DNA of 64,000 nucleotides from Xanthomonas sp. DAR 80977 (GCF_041240605.1 NZ_CP162487.1:248001-312000); one strand, 5' to 3'; positions 45,113 to 54,022 are shown, numbered from the stretch's first letter. Notes: a model not told the origin generated them from the letters alone. A program made the numbers and translations.

Positions 45113-46129
45113 ATGCTCTTCAACAATGTCTCCATCGCGGGACTGGCGCATATCGATGCGCCGCACACGCTGACCTCCAAGCAGATCAACGAACGCCTGC
45201 AACCGACCTACGACCGTCTCGGCATCCGCACCGACGTGCTCGGCGACATCGCCGGCATCCACGCGCGGCGCATGTGGGACGCGGACATGCAGGCGTCCGA
45301 TGCGGCCACCCTGGCGGCGCGCAAGGCGATGACGGACGCGGGCATCGACGCCGGCCAGGTCGGGCTGCTGGTCAATACCTCGGTCAGCCGCGACTACCTG
45401 GAGCCGTCCACCGCCAGCATCGTCTCCGGCAACCTGGGCGTGGGCGAGCAGTGCATGACCTTCGACGTCGCCAATGCCTGCCTGGCCTTCATCAACGGCA
45501 TGGACATCGCGGCGCGGATGATCGAGCGCGGCGAGATCGACTATGCGCTGGTGGTGGACGGCGAAACCGCCAACCTGGTGTACGAGAAGACCCTGGAGCG
45601 GATGACCTCGCCGGACGTGACCGCGCAGGAATTCCGCGACGAGCTGGCCGCGCTGACCCTGGGCTGCGGCGCCGCGGCGATGGTGATGGCGCGCGCCGAG
45701 CTGGTCCCGGACGCGCCGCGCTACCGCGGCGGCGTGACCCGCTCGGCCACCGAGTGGAACAAGCTGTGCCGGGGCAACCTGGACCGCATGGTCACCGATA
45801 CCCGGCTGTTGCTGATCGAGGGCATCAAGCTGGCGCAGAAGACCTTCATCGCCGCCAGGCAGGCGCTGGGCTGGGCGGTGGACGAGCTGGACCAGTTCGT
45901 GATCCACCAGGTCAGCCTGCCGCACACCCAGGCCTTCATCAAGAACTTCGGCATCGACCCGAAGAAGGTGATGACCATCTTCGGCGAGCACGGCAACATC
46001 GGCCCGGCCAGCGTGCCGATCGTGCTGAGCAAGCTGCGCGAGCTGGGGCGCCTGAAGAAGGGCGACCGGATTGCGCTGATGGGCATCGGCTCGGGCCTGA
46101 ACTGCTCGATGGCCGAGGTGGTCTGGTAA
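45113..46129 (+). CDS. oleA: OleA, acyl-CoA condensing enzyme of olefin synthesis
   Basis: 338 aa, the same length as the X. campestris OleA of known structure, and very similar through NTSVSRDYLEPSTASIVSG and MTFDVANACLAFINGMD. Active-site residues are Cys123 in NACLAF (numbered 143 in the tagged crystal protein) and Glu97; the late His and Asn are in FVIHQVS and EHGNIGPAS. It joins two fatty acyl-CoAs head to head to a 2-alkyl-3-ketoacid, the first step of long-chain cis-olefin formation. It begins the ole region, but a Fic gene separates it from oleB. Confidence 0.96.
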   Translation: MLFNNVSIAGLAHIDAPHTLTSKQINERLQPTYDRLGIRTDVLGDIAGIHARRMWDADMQASDAATLAARKAMTDAGIDAGQVGLLVNTSVSRDYLEPSTASIVSGNLGVGEQCMTFDVANACLAFINGMDIAARMIERGEIDYALVVDGETANLVYEKTLERMTSPDVTAQEFRDELAALTLGCGAAAMVMARAELVPDAPRYRGGVTRSATEWNKLCRGNLDRMVTDTRLLLIEGIKLAQKTFIAARQALGWAVDELDQFVIHQVSLPHTQAFIKNFGIDPKKVMTIFGEHGNIGPASVPIVLSKLRELGRLKKGDRIALMGIGSGLNCSMAEVVW

Positions 46130-46139
46130 CGAGTCCGGA

Positions 46140-46220
46140 TTGGCTCGCAGCAGTGCAAGACGTGTTAAAAAAAATGGATTTTTAGTACACGTCATTGCAT
46201 CATGTTCGTTCCCCGAACAT
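46140..46220 (+). promoter_or_regulatory. Fic gene control region with palindrome
   Basis: ATGTTCG-N5-CGAACAT at 46202-46220 is a perfect 7-bp inverted repeat that overlaps the Fic ATG. Upstream lies TTGGCT (46140) with a 17-bp gap to TGTTAA, a possible promoter, and an AT-rich stretch. The palindrome looks like an operator, perhaps for the Fic protein's own winged-helix domain. Confidence 0.5.
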
Positions 46221-47382
46221 GACTGACGCAGCCATGGAAGATGTGTCGACGTTCAAGGCCGAGTTCCCGTACAACGATCTCCCGTTGCTTCCGCCCACGG
46301 GAGACATCGAGACACGGAGCCTGCTCAAGGCCTGCATCAATGCCCGCACCGCGTTGGCCGAGCTGAAACAGGCCACTGCGCTGTTGCCTAATCCCACCGT
46401 GTTGATCAACACGATTCCAATCCTCGAGGCTCAGGCCAGTTCGGAGATCGAGAACATCGTCACCACGACGGACGACCTGTTCCGCTACGCCGACGATCAG
46501 GACAAGGCACAGAAGCCCGCCACCAAGGAGGCATTGCGCTACCGCAGTGCTCTCTATGAAGGTTTCCAGTCGTTGCAGCAGCGCCCCCTCTGCACGGATA
46601 CCGCGGTCGTCGTCTGCAGCCGCATCAAGGCGGTGCAGATGCAGATCCGCCGCGTCCCCGGTACGGCCCTGGCCAACGACCAGACCCAGCAGGTCATCTA
46701 TACCCCGCCAGTGGGCGAAACGCTGCTGCGCGACAAGCTGGCCAACTGGGAGCGCTTCATCCACGAGCACACCGACATCGACCCGCTGATTCGCATGGCG
46801 GTCGCGCACTACCAGTTCGAAGCCATCCACCCCTTCACCGACGGCAACGGACGCACCGGGCGTGTGCTGAACCTGCTGATGCTGATCGAGCAGGGGTTGC
46901 TCGACCTGCCGGTGCTGTATCTGTCGCGCTACATCATCCGCCACCGCAGCGACTATTACCGCCTGCTGCTGGACGTGACCCGGCATGGTCGCTGGGCCGA
47001 CTGGATCCAGTACATGCTCAGCGCCGTGGCCGAGACGGCTGCATGGACCACGGCCAAGATCCAGGCGATCCGCGGGTTGGAGGCGCAGGCCCGCGACTAC
47101 ATCCGCAGCCATGCGCCCAAGGCCTATAGCCGAGAGCTGGTGGAGGTGATCTTCAACCAGCCCTACTGTCGCATCCAGAACGTCGTGGACGTGGTGGGCG
47201 TGACCCGGCAGACCGCTGCGCGTCAGCTGAAGGAGTTGGTGGAGATTGGCGTGTTGCAGGAGCAGCGCCTGGGCAAGGAAAAGCTGTTCCTGCACCCTGC
47301 GTTTCTGCGCCTGCTCTCCAATGACGACCATCATCTGCCTGCCTACCGCGTGGCTGCGCCTGACGAGGAATCCGTGGCGTGA
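46219..47382 (+). CDS. Fic-domain AMP-transferase with C-terminal winged helix
   Basis: 387 aa. The Fic core motif HPFTDGNGRTGR is near residue 205. The N-terminal helix carries ASSEIEN (the [S/T]xxxE[G/N] inhibitory motif), so it is of the self-inhibited class II type. The C-terminal 90 residues (CRIQNVVDVVGVTRQTAARQ LKELVEIGVL in the sequence) form a winged-helix unit. It would transfer AMP to a protein target, unknown here. GC content is visibly lower than in the flanking ole genes (for example 46380-46480), suggesting later acquisition. Start ATG 46219 is likely; TTG 46195 and ATG 46234 are alternatives and no ribosome-binding site is evident. Confidence 0.88.
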   Translation: MTDAAMEDVSTFKAEFPYNDLPLLPPTGDIETRSLLKACINARTALAELKQATALLPNPTVLINTIPILEAQASSEIENIVTTTDDLFRYADDQDKAQKPATKEALRYRSALYEGFQSLQQRPLCTDTAVVVCSRIKAVQMQIRRVPGTALANDQTQQVIYTPPVGETLLRDKLANWERFIHEHTDIDPLIRMAVAHYQFEAIHPFTDGNGRTGRVLNLLMLIEQGLLDLPVLYLSRYIIRHRSDYYRLLLDVTRHGRWADWIQYMLSAVAETAAWTTAKIQAIRGLEAQARDYIRSHAPKAYSRELVEVIFNQPYCRIQNVVDVVGVTRQTAARQLKELVEIGVLQEQRLGKEKLFLHPAFLRLLSNDDHHLPAYRVAAPDEESVA

Positions 47383-47534
47383 TCGGCAAGCACGGTGCGG
47401 TCCATCGAGACGATGGCGCAGTGGTCATGGTGGGACGTGAGCGCGGCGAGCGTGATTTCTTCTACCTGCGCGAGTTGGGCGGACGCCTACGAAGCGCGGG
47501 TTCCTTCGATCTGGATCGGATGCGATTTGCATGA
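47379..47534 (+). CDS. Small ORF coupled between fic and oleB (hypothetical)
   Basis: 51 codons from GTG 47379 to TGA 47532-47534. Its GTG overlaps the fic stop (GTGA) and its stop overlaps the oleB start (ATGA), so translation of all three could be coupled. The product is hydrophilic and basic (for example GRERGERDFFYLRELGGRLR) and has no recognised family. It could be a genuine small protein, a Fic partner, or an accidental frame kept open by chance; a length of 51 codons in GC-rich DNA is not proof. I include it because both overlaps are exact. Confidence 0.4.
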   Translation: MIGKHGAVHRDDGAVVMVGRERGERDFFYLRELGGRLRSAGSFDLDRMRFA

Positions 47535-48433
47535 ACTACCCCGGCTACCCCTTCACCCCGCAGCGCTTCCAGGTCCGTCCGGGGCTGGCGATGTCCTACC
47601 TCGACGAAGGCCCGCGCGACGGCGAGGTGGTGCTGATGCTGCACGGCAATCCGTCGTGGAGCTACCTGTGGCGGCATCTGGTGACCGGCCTGTCGGACCG
47701 CTACCGCTGCATCGTGCCCGACCACATCGGCATGGGCCTGTCGGACAAGCCGGACGATGCGCCGGGCGCGCAGCCGGGCTACGACTACACGCTGCAGTCG
47801 CGGGTGGACGATCTCGATGCGCTGCTGCGGCACCTGGGCATCGACGGGCCGGTGACGCTGGCGGTGCACGACTGGGGCGGCATGATCGGCTTCGGCTGGG
47901 CGCTGTCGCACCACGCGCAGGTCAAGCGGCTGGTGATCACCAACACCGCCGCGTTCCCGCTGCCGGCGGCCAAGCCGATGCCGTGGCAGATCGCGATGGG
48001 CCGGCACTGGCGCCCCGGCGAGTGGTTCATCCGCACCTTCAATGCGTTCTCCTCCGGCGCCTCGTGGCTGGGCGTGTCGCGGCGCATGCCGGCGGACGTG
48101 CGCCGCGCCTACGTGGCGCCCTACGACAGCTGGGCCAACCGCATTTCCACGATCCGCTTCATGCAGGACATCCCGCTGTCGCCGGCCGACAAGGCCTGGT
48201 CGCTGCTGGAACGCTCGGCGCAGGCGCTGCCGTCGTTCGCCGACCGCCCGGCCTTCATCGGCTGGGGCCTGCGCGACATCTGCTTCGACCATCACTTCCT
48301 GGCCGGCTTCCGCCAGGCGCTGCCGCAGGCCGAGGTGATGGCGTTCGAGGATGCCAACCACTACGTGCTCGAAGACAAGCACGAGGTGCTGGTGCCGGCG
48401 ATCCGCAGGTTCCTGGACACGCATCCGTTCTAG
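47531..48433 (+). CDS. oleB: OleB, beta-lactone decarboxylase
   Basis: 300 aa of the haloalkane-dehalogenase branch of alpha/beta hydrolases. LHGNPSWSYLWRHLV near residue 37 carries the halide/oxyanion-type Asn, VHDWGGMIG near 114 the nucleophilic aspartate, and EDANHYVLED the catalytic histidine. OleB proteins remove CO2 from the cis-beta-lactone made by OleC to give the olefin. X. campestris OleB is very like this. ATG 47531 overlaps the small ORF before it; another M at residue 21 is possible but would cut the first strand. Confidence 0.93.
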   Translation: MNYPGYPFTPQRFQVRPGLAMSYLDEGPRDGEVVLMLHGNPSWSYLWRHLVTGLSDRYRCIVPDHIGMGLSDKPDDAPGAQPGYDYTLQSRVDDLDALLRHLGIDGPVTLAVHDWGGMIGFGWALSHHAQVKRLVITNTAAFPLPAAKPMPWQIAMGRHWRPGEWFIRTFNAFSSGASWLGVSRRMPADVRRAYVAPYDSWANRISTIRFMQDIPLSPADKAWSLLERSAQALPSFADRPAFIGWGLRDICFDHHFLAGFRQALPQAEVMAFEDANHYVLEDKHEVLVPAIRRFLDTHPF

Positions 48434-48473
48434 GCGGCTGCGCGGTGCCGCTGCGTGGCAGCGTGGCGGCGGC

Positions 48474-48860
48474 TCAGGCGTCGTCCGGCAGCGGATTGCG
48501 CTCGGCGTCGCCGACGCCGGTCCAGTCGCTCGCGCTCAGCAGGTGCAGGCCATGCGCCAGCCGCGACTTGTCGCACTGCGCGCTGCGTTCGCCGAACTCC
48601 AGCGAGGCCGGCACCGCGGCGCACACCGACGGGCGCCGGTCGTGGATGGTGCAGCGGCTGTAGCGGCCGATCTCGGCATCCAGCGCCACGCAGCGCGGCC
48701 GCGCCTGCGAGGTGCCGCGCATGACCCGCTCGTGGGTGCGCAACGGCTCGGTGAGTTCGAACGGGACCCTGCCGCCCAGCGCGGGATCGGCTTCGCTCCA
48801 GTGGAAGCTGACGCGGAAATAGGCGCAACAGGCGCCGCAGGTGAGGCAGGGATGTGCCAT
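48474..48860 (-). CDS. YkgJ-family cysteine-cluster protein
   Basis: 128 aa. The N-terminal HPCLTCGACCAYFRV and later CVALD...SRCTIHDRRPSVC are the cysteine clusters of the YkgJ/UPF0153 family, which binds zinc or iron. No function has been firmly assigned. It reads leftward between oleB and the LysR gene, against the ole direction. MAHPCL at 48860 is the natural start; the 24-codon upstream extension is arginine-rich and unlikely. Confidence 0.85.
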   Translation of the reverse strand: MAHPCLTCGACCAYFRVSFHWSEADPALGGRVPFELTEPLRTHERVMRGTSQARPRCVALDAEIGRYSRCTIHDRRPSVCAAVPASLEFGERSAQCDKSRLAHGLHLLSASDWTGVGDAERNPLPDDA

Positions 48861-48970
48861 GGGAGGCCGGGCCTTGCGCGGCAAACAGCGTTGGGGGGCG
48901 CGGCATTCTGACCTAACCGGCGCGCGCCGCAAGCGCGGCGGCGTTCAGCAGGCGCTGGCGCAGCGCCGGC

Positions 48971-49867
48971 TCAGGCCAATCGCGGCGCGGCGTGCTGCTG
49001 CAGGAAGGCCACGAAGCTGGCGAGCTTGGGCAGCGGTTGCCGGTCCTGCCGGTACAGCGCGTGCACCGGGCGGCTGGCCGGCAGGTAGGCGTCGAGCAGC
49101 GCGACCAGGCGTCCGGCGGCCAGGTCCTCGGCCACCAGCACCTGCGGCTGCAACAGCAGCCCGGCGCCCTGCAGCGCGGCCTGGCGCAGCGCGGCGCTGC
49201 TGTTGCAGCGCAGGGCGGTCTCGGCGGGCCAGCCCACGGTCTCGCCGGACGCCTCCAGCCGCCACGCCGAACGCGGGTTCCAGGCGGCATGGCCGAGGCA
49301 GCGGTGCGCGGCCAGGTCGGCGGGCGTGGCCGGCACGCCGTGGCGCGCCAGGTAGGCCGGCGCGGCGCAGATCGCCATGCGGTAGTGGCCCAGCGGCCGC
49401 GCCACCAGGTCCAGCGCGGGATCGAGCGCGCCGACCCGGATCGCCAGGTCGATCCCGTCCCCGATCAGGTCGACCACGCTGTTGCTCAACTCCAGCCCGA
49501 TGCGCACCTGCGGGAAGCGTTGCTGGTACTCGGCCACCGCCGCGGCGATCACGCATTCGCCCAGCGTGGTGGCGGCACTGATCCGCAGCAGCCCGCTGGG
49601 CGAAGCGGCCAGGCGCTCGACCGAACCCTCGGCCCAGCGCAGCTGTTCGAGCACGCGCTTGCCCTCCTCGTGGAAGCGGCGGCCGGCTTCGGTCAGGCCC
49701 TGGCGGCGGGTGCTGCGCTCCAGCAGGCGTGCGCCCAGGTGGGTCTCGAGCTGCCGCACCAGCTTGCCGACCATCACCGCGCTGATGTCCAGCCGGCGCG
49801 CGGCGGCGCTGAAGCTGCCGGCCTCCACGGCGGCGACGAAGACCTCGATGCTGCGCAGCTTGTCCAC
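48971..49867 (-). CDS. LysR-family transcriptional regulator
   Basis: 298 aa, typical length. The N-terminal helix-turn-helix is at residues 1-60 (LRSIEVFVAAVEAGSFSAAA then LDISAVMVGKLVRQLE), followed by a substrate-binding part with LLRISAATTLGECVIAAAVA and IDLAIRVGALDPALDLVARP. It is divergent from the SDR gene (100 bp), the standard arrangement of a LysR regulator and its target. Its recognition site (T-N11-A) is probably in 49868-49967. The effector is unknown. It lies inside the ole region but nothing ties it to the olefin genes. Confidence 0.9.
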   Translation of the reverse strand: MDKLRSIEVFVAAVEAGSFSAAARRLDISAVMVGKLVRQLETHLGARLLERSTRRQGLTEAGRRFHEEGKRVLEQLRWAEGSVERLAASPSGLLRISAATTLGECVIAAAVAEYQQRFPQVRIGLELSNSVVDLIGDGIDLAIRVGALDPALDLVARPLGHYRMAICAAPAYLARHGVPATPADLAAHRCLGHAAWNPRSAWRLEASGETVGWPAETALRCNSSAALRQAALQGAGLLLQPQVLVAEDLAAGRLVALLDAYLPASRPVHALYRQDRQPLPKLASFVAFLQQHAAPRLA

Positions 49868-49967
49868 GATTGCGAACCCTGGGTTTGCAGTGCCGGAAAT
49901 TCTGCGCCATTTTTCGCCGCCCGGTACATGGCCAGACTGCCTGCCTCACAACCGCAGGAGCAGTGGC

Positions 49968-50567
49968 ATGAAGGCGATCGTCATCGGCGGGACCGGCACC
50001 CTGGGCCGGGCCGTGGTGCAGGAACTGGCGCGCGACCATGAGGTGATCGCGGTCGGCCACACGCGTGGCGCGCATACCGTGGACATCACCGACGACGCCA
50101 GCGTGCAGGCGCTGTTCGCCGCGCTGGGGCCGGTGGACGCGATCGTCTCGACCAGCGGCGAGCTGCACTTCGGCGAGCTCGCCACGCTGCAGCCGGCGCA
50201 GTTCGCGCAGGGCCTGCAGCACAAGTTGCTGGGCCAGGTGCGGCTGGCGCTGATCGGCCAGCACCATCTCCGCGACGGCGGCTCGATCACGCTGACCGGC
50301 GGCATCGTCGCCGACGAGCCGATCCGCGGCGGCAGCAACGCCACCACGGTCAATACCGCGCTGGAGGGCTTCGTGCGTGCGGCGGCGTGCGAACTGCGCG
50401 GCGGCCGCCGCATCAACGTGGTCAGCCCGACCGTGCTGAGCGAATCGGCCGAACGCTACGCGGCGTTCTTCCCGGGCTTCGAGAGCGTGAGCGCGGCGCG
50501 CGCGGCGCTGGCCTACCGGCGCAGCGTGGCCGGGATCCAGAGCGGGCGCGTGTTCCGGGTCACCTAG
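49968..50567 (+). CDS. Short-chain dehydrogenase/reductase
   Basis: 199 aa, short for an SDR. The nucleotide motif is VIGGTGTLGRAVVQELA at residue 5, then HTVDITDDASVQALF and an STSGELHFG loop in place of the usual NAG. The catalytic Tyr-x-x-x-Lys is not obvious: the corresponding region reads GGSNATTVNTALEGFVRAAA, so catalysis is uncertain, as in a known subgroup of small SDR-like proteins. GCAGGAG upstream sets ATG 49968. Likely regulated by the divergent LysR gene. Confidence 0.8.
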   Translation: MKAIVIGGTGTLGRAVVQELARDHEVIAVGHTRGAHTVDITDDASVQALFAALGPVDAIVSTSGELHFGELATLQPAQFAQGLQHKLLGQVRLALIGQHHLRDGGSITLTGGIVADEPIRGGSNATTVNTALEGFVRAAACELRGGRRINVVSPTVLSESAERYAAFFPGFESVSAARAALAYRRSVAGIQSGRVFRVT

Positions 50568-50787
50568 GGCGTGTCGTCCATTCCCGAACAGGCCGCGCCG
50601 CTCGTGCGCGCCAAGCGCGCCAGCTGGACAGAGGACGCGGACGCGTGTGCAGGCCCGAACCATGGTGCGCCCCGCGCACGCGCAAGAGCGGCCCTGCGGG
50701 TTGCGCCTGACGGACCCAACGCGGCCCGCTCGGGGATGGATGACCCGCCCAGGCGGCATGGCCGGCGTCATCGGCGATAATCGGGCG

Positions 50788-52440
50788 ATGACCACGACCA
50801 CCACCTGCAACATCGCCGCGACGCTGCCGCTGCTGGCGCGCGAGCGCCCCGACCAGATCGCCATCCGCTGCGCGGGCCGCCGTGGCGCCGACGGCCTGGC
50901 CGCCTACGACGTGACCTTGAGCTACGCGCAGCTGGATGCGCGCAGCGATGCGATCGCCGCCGGGCTGGGCGGCTACGGCATCGGCCGCGGCACCCGCACG
51001 GTGGTGATGGTGCGGCCCTCGCCGGAATTCTTCCTGCTGATGTTCGCGCTGTTCAAGGCCGGCGCGGTGCCGGTGCTGGTGGACCCGGGCATCGACAAGC
51101 GCGCGCTCAAGCAATGCCTGGACGAGGCGCAGCCGGAGGCGTTCATCGGCATCCCGCTGGCGCAGCTGGCGCGGCGCCTGCTGGGCTGGTCGCGCTCGGC
51201 GCGGCGCATCGTTACCGTGGGCCGGCGCTGGGCCTGGGGTGGCACCACGCTGGCGCGGATCGAGCGTGCCGGCCGCGGCGCCGGCAGCCAGCTGGCCGCC
51301 ACCGCGGCCGACGACGTGGCCGCGATCCTGTTCACCAGCGGCTCCACTGGCGTGCCCAAGGGCGTGGTCTACCGGCATCGCCATTTCGTCGGCCAGATCG
51401 AACTGATGCGCAACGCGTTCGACATGCAGCCCGGCGGCATCGACCTGCCGACCTTCCCGCCGTTCGCCTTGTTCGATCCGGCCCTGGGGCTGACCTCGGT
51501 GATCCCGGACATGGATCCGACCCGTCCGGCCAGCGCCGATCCGCGCAAGCTGCACGATGCCATCGACCGCTTCGGGGTGACCCAGCTGTTCGGCTCGCCG
51601 GCGCTGATGCGGGTGCTGGCCGACTACGGCCGGCCGTTGCCGAACGTGCGCTGCGCGACCTCGGCCGGCGCGCCGGTGCCGCCGGAGATCGTGGCCAGGA
51701 TCTGCAGCCTGCTGCCGGAGGACGGCAAGCTGTGGACGCCGTACGGCGCCACCGAGTGCCTGCCGGTGGCGGCGATCGAGGGCCGCGAACTGCAGGGCAC
51801 GCGCGCGGCCACCGAAACCGGCGCCGGCACCTGCGTCGGCGCGGTGGTGGCGCCGAACGTGGTGCGCATCATCGCCATCGACGACGCGGCGATTCCGGAC
51901 TGGTCGGGCGTGCGCGAGCTGCCGGCGGGCACGGTCGGCGAGATCACCGTGGTCGGGCCGACCACCACCGACACCTATTTCAACCGCGACGCGGCCACCC
52001 GCATCGCCAAGATCCGCGAGCGCCTGGACGACGGCAGCGAGCGCATCGTGCATCGCATGGGCGATGTCGGCTATTTCGACGCGCAGGGCCGGCTGTGGTT
52101 CTGCGGGCGCAAGACCCAGCGCGTGGAAACCGCGCACGGGCCGCTGTACACCGAGCAGGTCGAGCCGATCTTCAACACCTTGCCGTGGCTGCGCCGCAGC
52201 GCGCTGGTCGGGATCGGCGCGGCGGGCGCGCAGCGGCCGGTGCTGTGCTACGAACTGCAGCCGGGCACGCCGCCGCCGGCGCAGGCGCAGGCCGAGTTGC
52301 GCGCACTGGCGCAGGCGCATCCGCACACCGCCGGCATCGCCGATTTCCTGTGCCATCCGGGCTTCCCGGTGGATATCCGCCACAACGCCAAGATCGGCCG
52401 CGAGAAGCTGGCGCTGTGGGCCAAGGACCGCGTGCGCTGA
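50788..52440 (+). CDS. oleC: OleC, beta-lactone synthetase
   Basis: 550 aa of the AMP-forming (acyl-CoA synthetase) superfamily. The P-loop LFTSGSTGVPKGVVYRH near residue 187, PYGATECLPVA near 315 and MGDVGYFDAQGRLWFCGRKT near 424 are intact. OleC adenylates the 3-hydroxyacid made by OleD and closes it to a cis-beta-lactone. Its N-terminus (CNIAATLPLLARERPDQIAI) matches Stenotrophomonas OleC as I recall it. The gene starts at ATG 50788 after a spacer of 220 bp and is followed 10 bp later by a regulator gene. Confidence 0.95.
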   Translation: MTTTTTCNIAATLPLLARERPDQIAIRCAGRRGADGLAAYDVTLSYAQLDARSDAIAAGLGGYGIGRGTRTVVMVRPSPEFFLLMFALFKAGAVPVLVDPGIDKRALKQCLDEAQPEAFIGIPLAQLARRLLGWSRSARRIVTVGRRWAWGGTTLARIERAGRGAGSQLAATAADDVAAILFTSGSTGVPKGVVYRHRHFVGQIELMRNAFDMQPGGIDLPTFPPFALFDPALGLTSVIPDMDPTRPASADPRKLHDAIDRFGVTQLFGSPALMRVLADYGRPLPNVRCATSAGAPVPPEIVARICSLLPEDGKLWTPYGATECLPVAAIEGRELQGTRAATETGAGTCVGAVVAPNVVRIIAIDDAAIPDWSGVRELPAGTVGEITVVGPTTTDTYFNRDAATRIAKIRERLDDGSERIVHRMGDVGYFDAQGRLWFCGRKTQRVETAHGPLYTEQVEPIFNTLPWLRRSALVGIGAAGAQRPVLCYELQPGTPPPAQAQAELRALAQAHPHTAGIADFLCHPGFPVDIRHNAKIGREKLALWAKDRVR

Positions 52441-52450
52441 GGCCGCGGCG

Positions 52451-54022
52451 ATGGGCGAGCGCTACCGGCTGGACGATCTGCGCATCGACGTGCAGCGGCA
52501 GCGGGTCGAGCGCGACGGCGTGGCGCTGGAGCTGGGCGGGCTGAGTTTCCGCCTGCTGCACTACCTGCTGCGGCAGGGCCAGCGCGTGGTCGGCTTCGAC
52601 GAGCTGATCGCGCAGGTGTGGGCGCCGGCGCTGGTCAACGAAGAGACCGTGACCCAGCGCGTGCGCCTGTTGCGGCAGGCGCTGGGCGACGCCTCGCGGC
52701 AGCCGCGCTACCTGCGTTCGGTGCGCGGCCAGGGCTACCAGCTGTGCGTACCGGTGCGCAGCGACGACGACGGCGACCACGCACCGACGCAGCCACGGCG
52801 GCGTTGGCATGGCGCGGCGGTCGCGGCGGTCGTCGTGCTCGGTACCGGGATGCTGGCGGCGCTGGCGTGGTCGTGGCATGCGCCGCCGCAGAAAGCGCAG
52901 ACCTCGCCGCTGCTGCAACGCGCCGACTACTACGCCGGCATCGGCCAGCGCGACGACAACGAACGCGCGATCGCGCTGTACCGGCAGCGCCTGCAGCAGG
53001 CGCCGGACGAGGCGCGCGCGCTGCTCGGGCTCAGCCGCGCCTACAGCGCGCGCGTGTGCCAGTACGGCGGCGATGCGCAATTCGCCGCGCTCGCGCGGCG
53101 CCTGGCGGCGCAGGTGATCGCGGCGCAGCCGCGGCTGGCCGCCGCGCATGCCGCGCTCGGCTATGCGCACGATTGCCGCGGCGAGTATGCGGCGGCGCTG
53201 GCCGCCTACGAGCGCGCGCTGCAGCTGGATCCGGGCGCCGATGCGGTGCGCGGCTCGGCCGCCTATCTGTACGAACGCAAGGGCCGGCTGGCGCAGGCGC
53301 TGGCCGCCAACCTGCAGGTGCGCGATCCGGCACGGGTGCGCTTCCTGCCGATCCAGATCGCCAGCAACCTCAACCTGCTCGGCTACGTCAGCGCCGCCGA
53401 AGCGCGCTATCGCGACAGCTTCCAGCTGTATCCGGACAGCGCGTTCTCCAACCTGGCCTGGCCGAGCTTCCTGTTCGCGCATGGCCGCAACGCCGAGGCG
53501 CAGGCGGCGCTGGACGAGGCGCTGGGACGCGGCACCGACTACGCCGGGCTGTACCTGCTGCAGGCGGAACTGGCGCTGGCGCAGGGCGATGCGGCGCGTG
53601 CGCGCCAGGCCAGCCTGCACGCGCTGCGGCTGCGTCCGCACGGCAGCCTGGCGCAGACCGTGGCGTGGACGCTGGACGCGCAGCCGCGGCCTGCGCCAGC
53701 GCTGCTGCGCGCGCGGGCGCAGGACCTGCTGCAGGGCATCGCGCACGGTGCCGATCCGCTGGATGCGCTGGACGCGGCGCTGCTGCTGCAACTGGCCGGC
53801 GACCCGGCCGCGGCGCTGGAGGCGCTGCGCCGCGCGCAGGCCGCCGGCTATCGCGATGGCGCCTACCTGCAGGCCTCGCCGCTGCTGGCGCCGCTGCGCG
53901 CGCAGGCAGGCTTCGCCGCGCTGCTGGCGCGCAACCAGGCCGACATCGCCGCGCAGCGCGTGCAGGTGCGCCGCGCCGGCCTGCTGCCGCAGGAGACCGG
54001 CGCGGCTACGGCAGCGCCTTGA
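52451..54022 (+). CDS. Membrane-anchored winged-helix regulator with TPR periplasmic domain (CadC/ToxR-like)
   Basis: 523 aa. Residues 1-102 are an OmpR/PhoB-type winged helix (YLLRQGQRVVGFDELIAQVW, then RYLRSVRGQGYQL), a linker and one membrane helix at about 119-142 (AAVAAVVVLGTGMLAALAW). The rest is a TPR region (ALLGLSRAYSARVC, AALGYAHDCRGEYAAALAAY and more) facing the periplasm. Such one-component regulators bind DNA while sensing through their outer domain. It is ten bases after oleC and so cotranscribed with it; its target is not known. Its end overlaps the convergent hydrolase gene by 17 bp. Confidence 0.85.
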   Translation: MGERYRLDDLRIDVQRQRVERDGVALELGGLSFRLLHYLLRQGQRVVGFDELIAQVWAPALVNEETVTQRVRLLRQALGDASRQPRYLRSVRGQGYQLCVPVRSDDDGDHAPTQPRRRWHGAAVAAVVVLGTGMLAALAWSWHAPPQKAQTSPLLQRADYYAGIGQRDDNERAIALYRQRLQQAPDEARALLGLSRAYSARVCQYGGDAQFAALARRLAAQVIAAQPRLAAAHAALGYAHDCRGEYAAALAAYERALQLDPGADAVRGSAAYLYERKGRLAQALAANLQVRDPARVRFLPIQIASNLNLLGYVSAAEARYRDSFQLYPDSAFSNLAWPSFLFAHGRNAEAQAALDEALGRGTDYAGLYLLQAELALAQGDAARARQASLHALRLRPHGSLAQTVAWTLDAQPRPAPALLRARAQDLLQGIAHGADPLDALDAALLLQLAGDPAAALEALRRAQAAGYRDGAYLQASPLLAPLRAQAGFAALLARNQADIAAQRVQVRRAGLLPQETGAATAAP

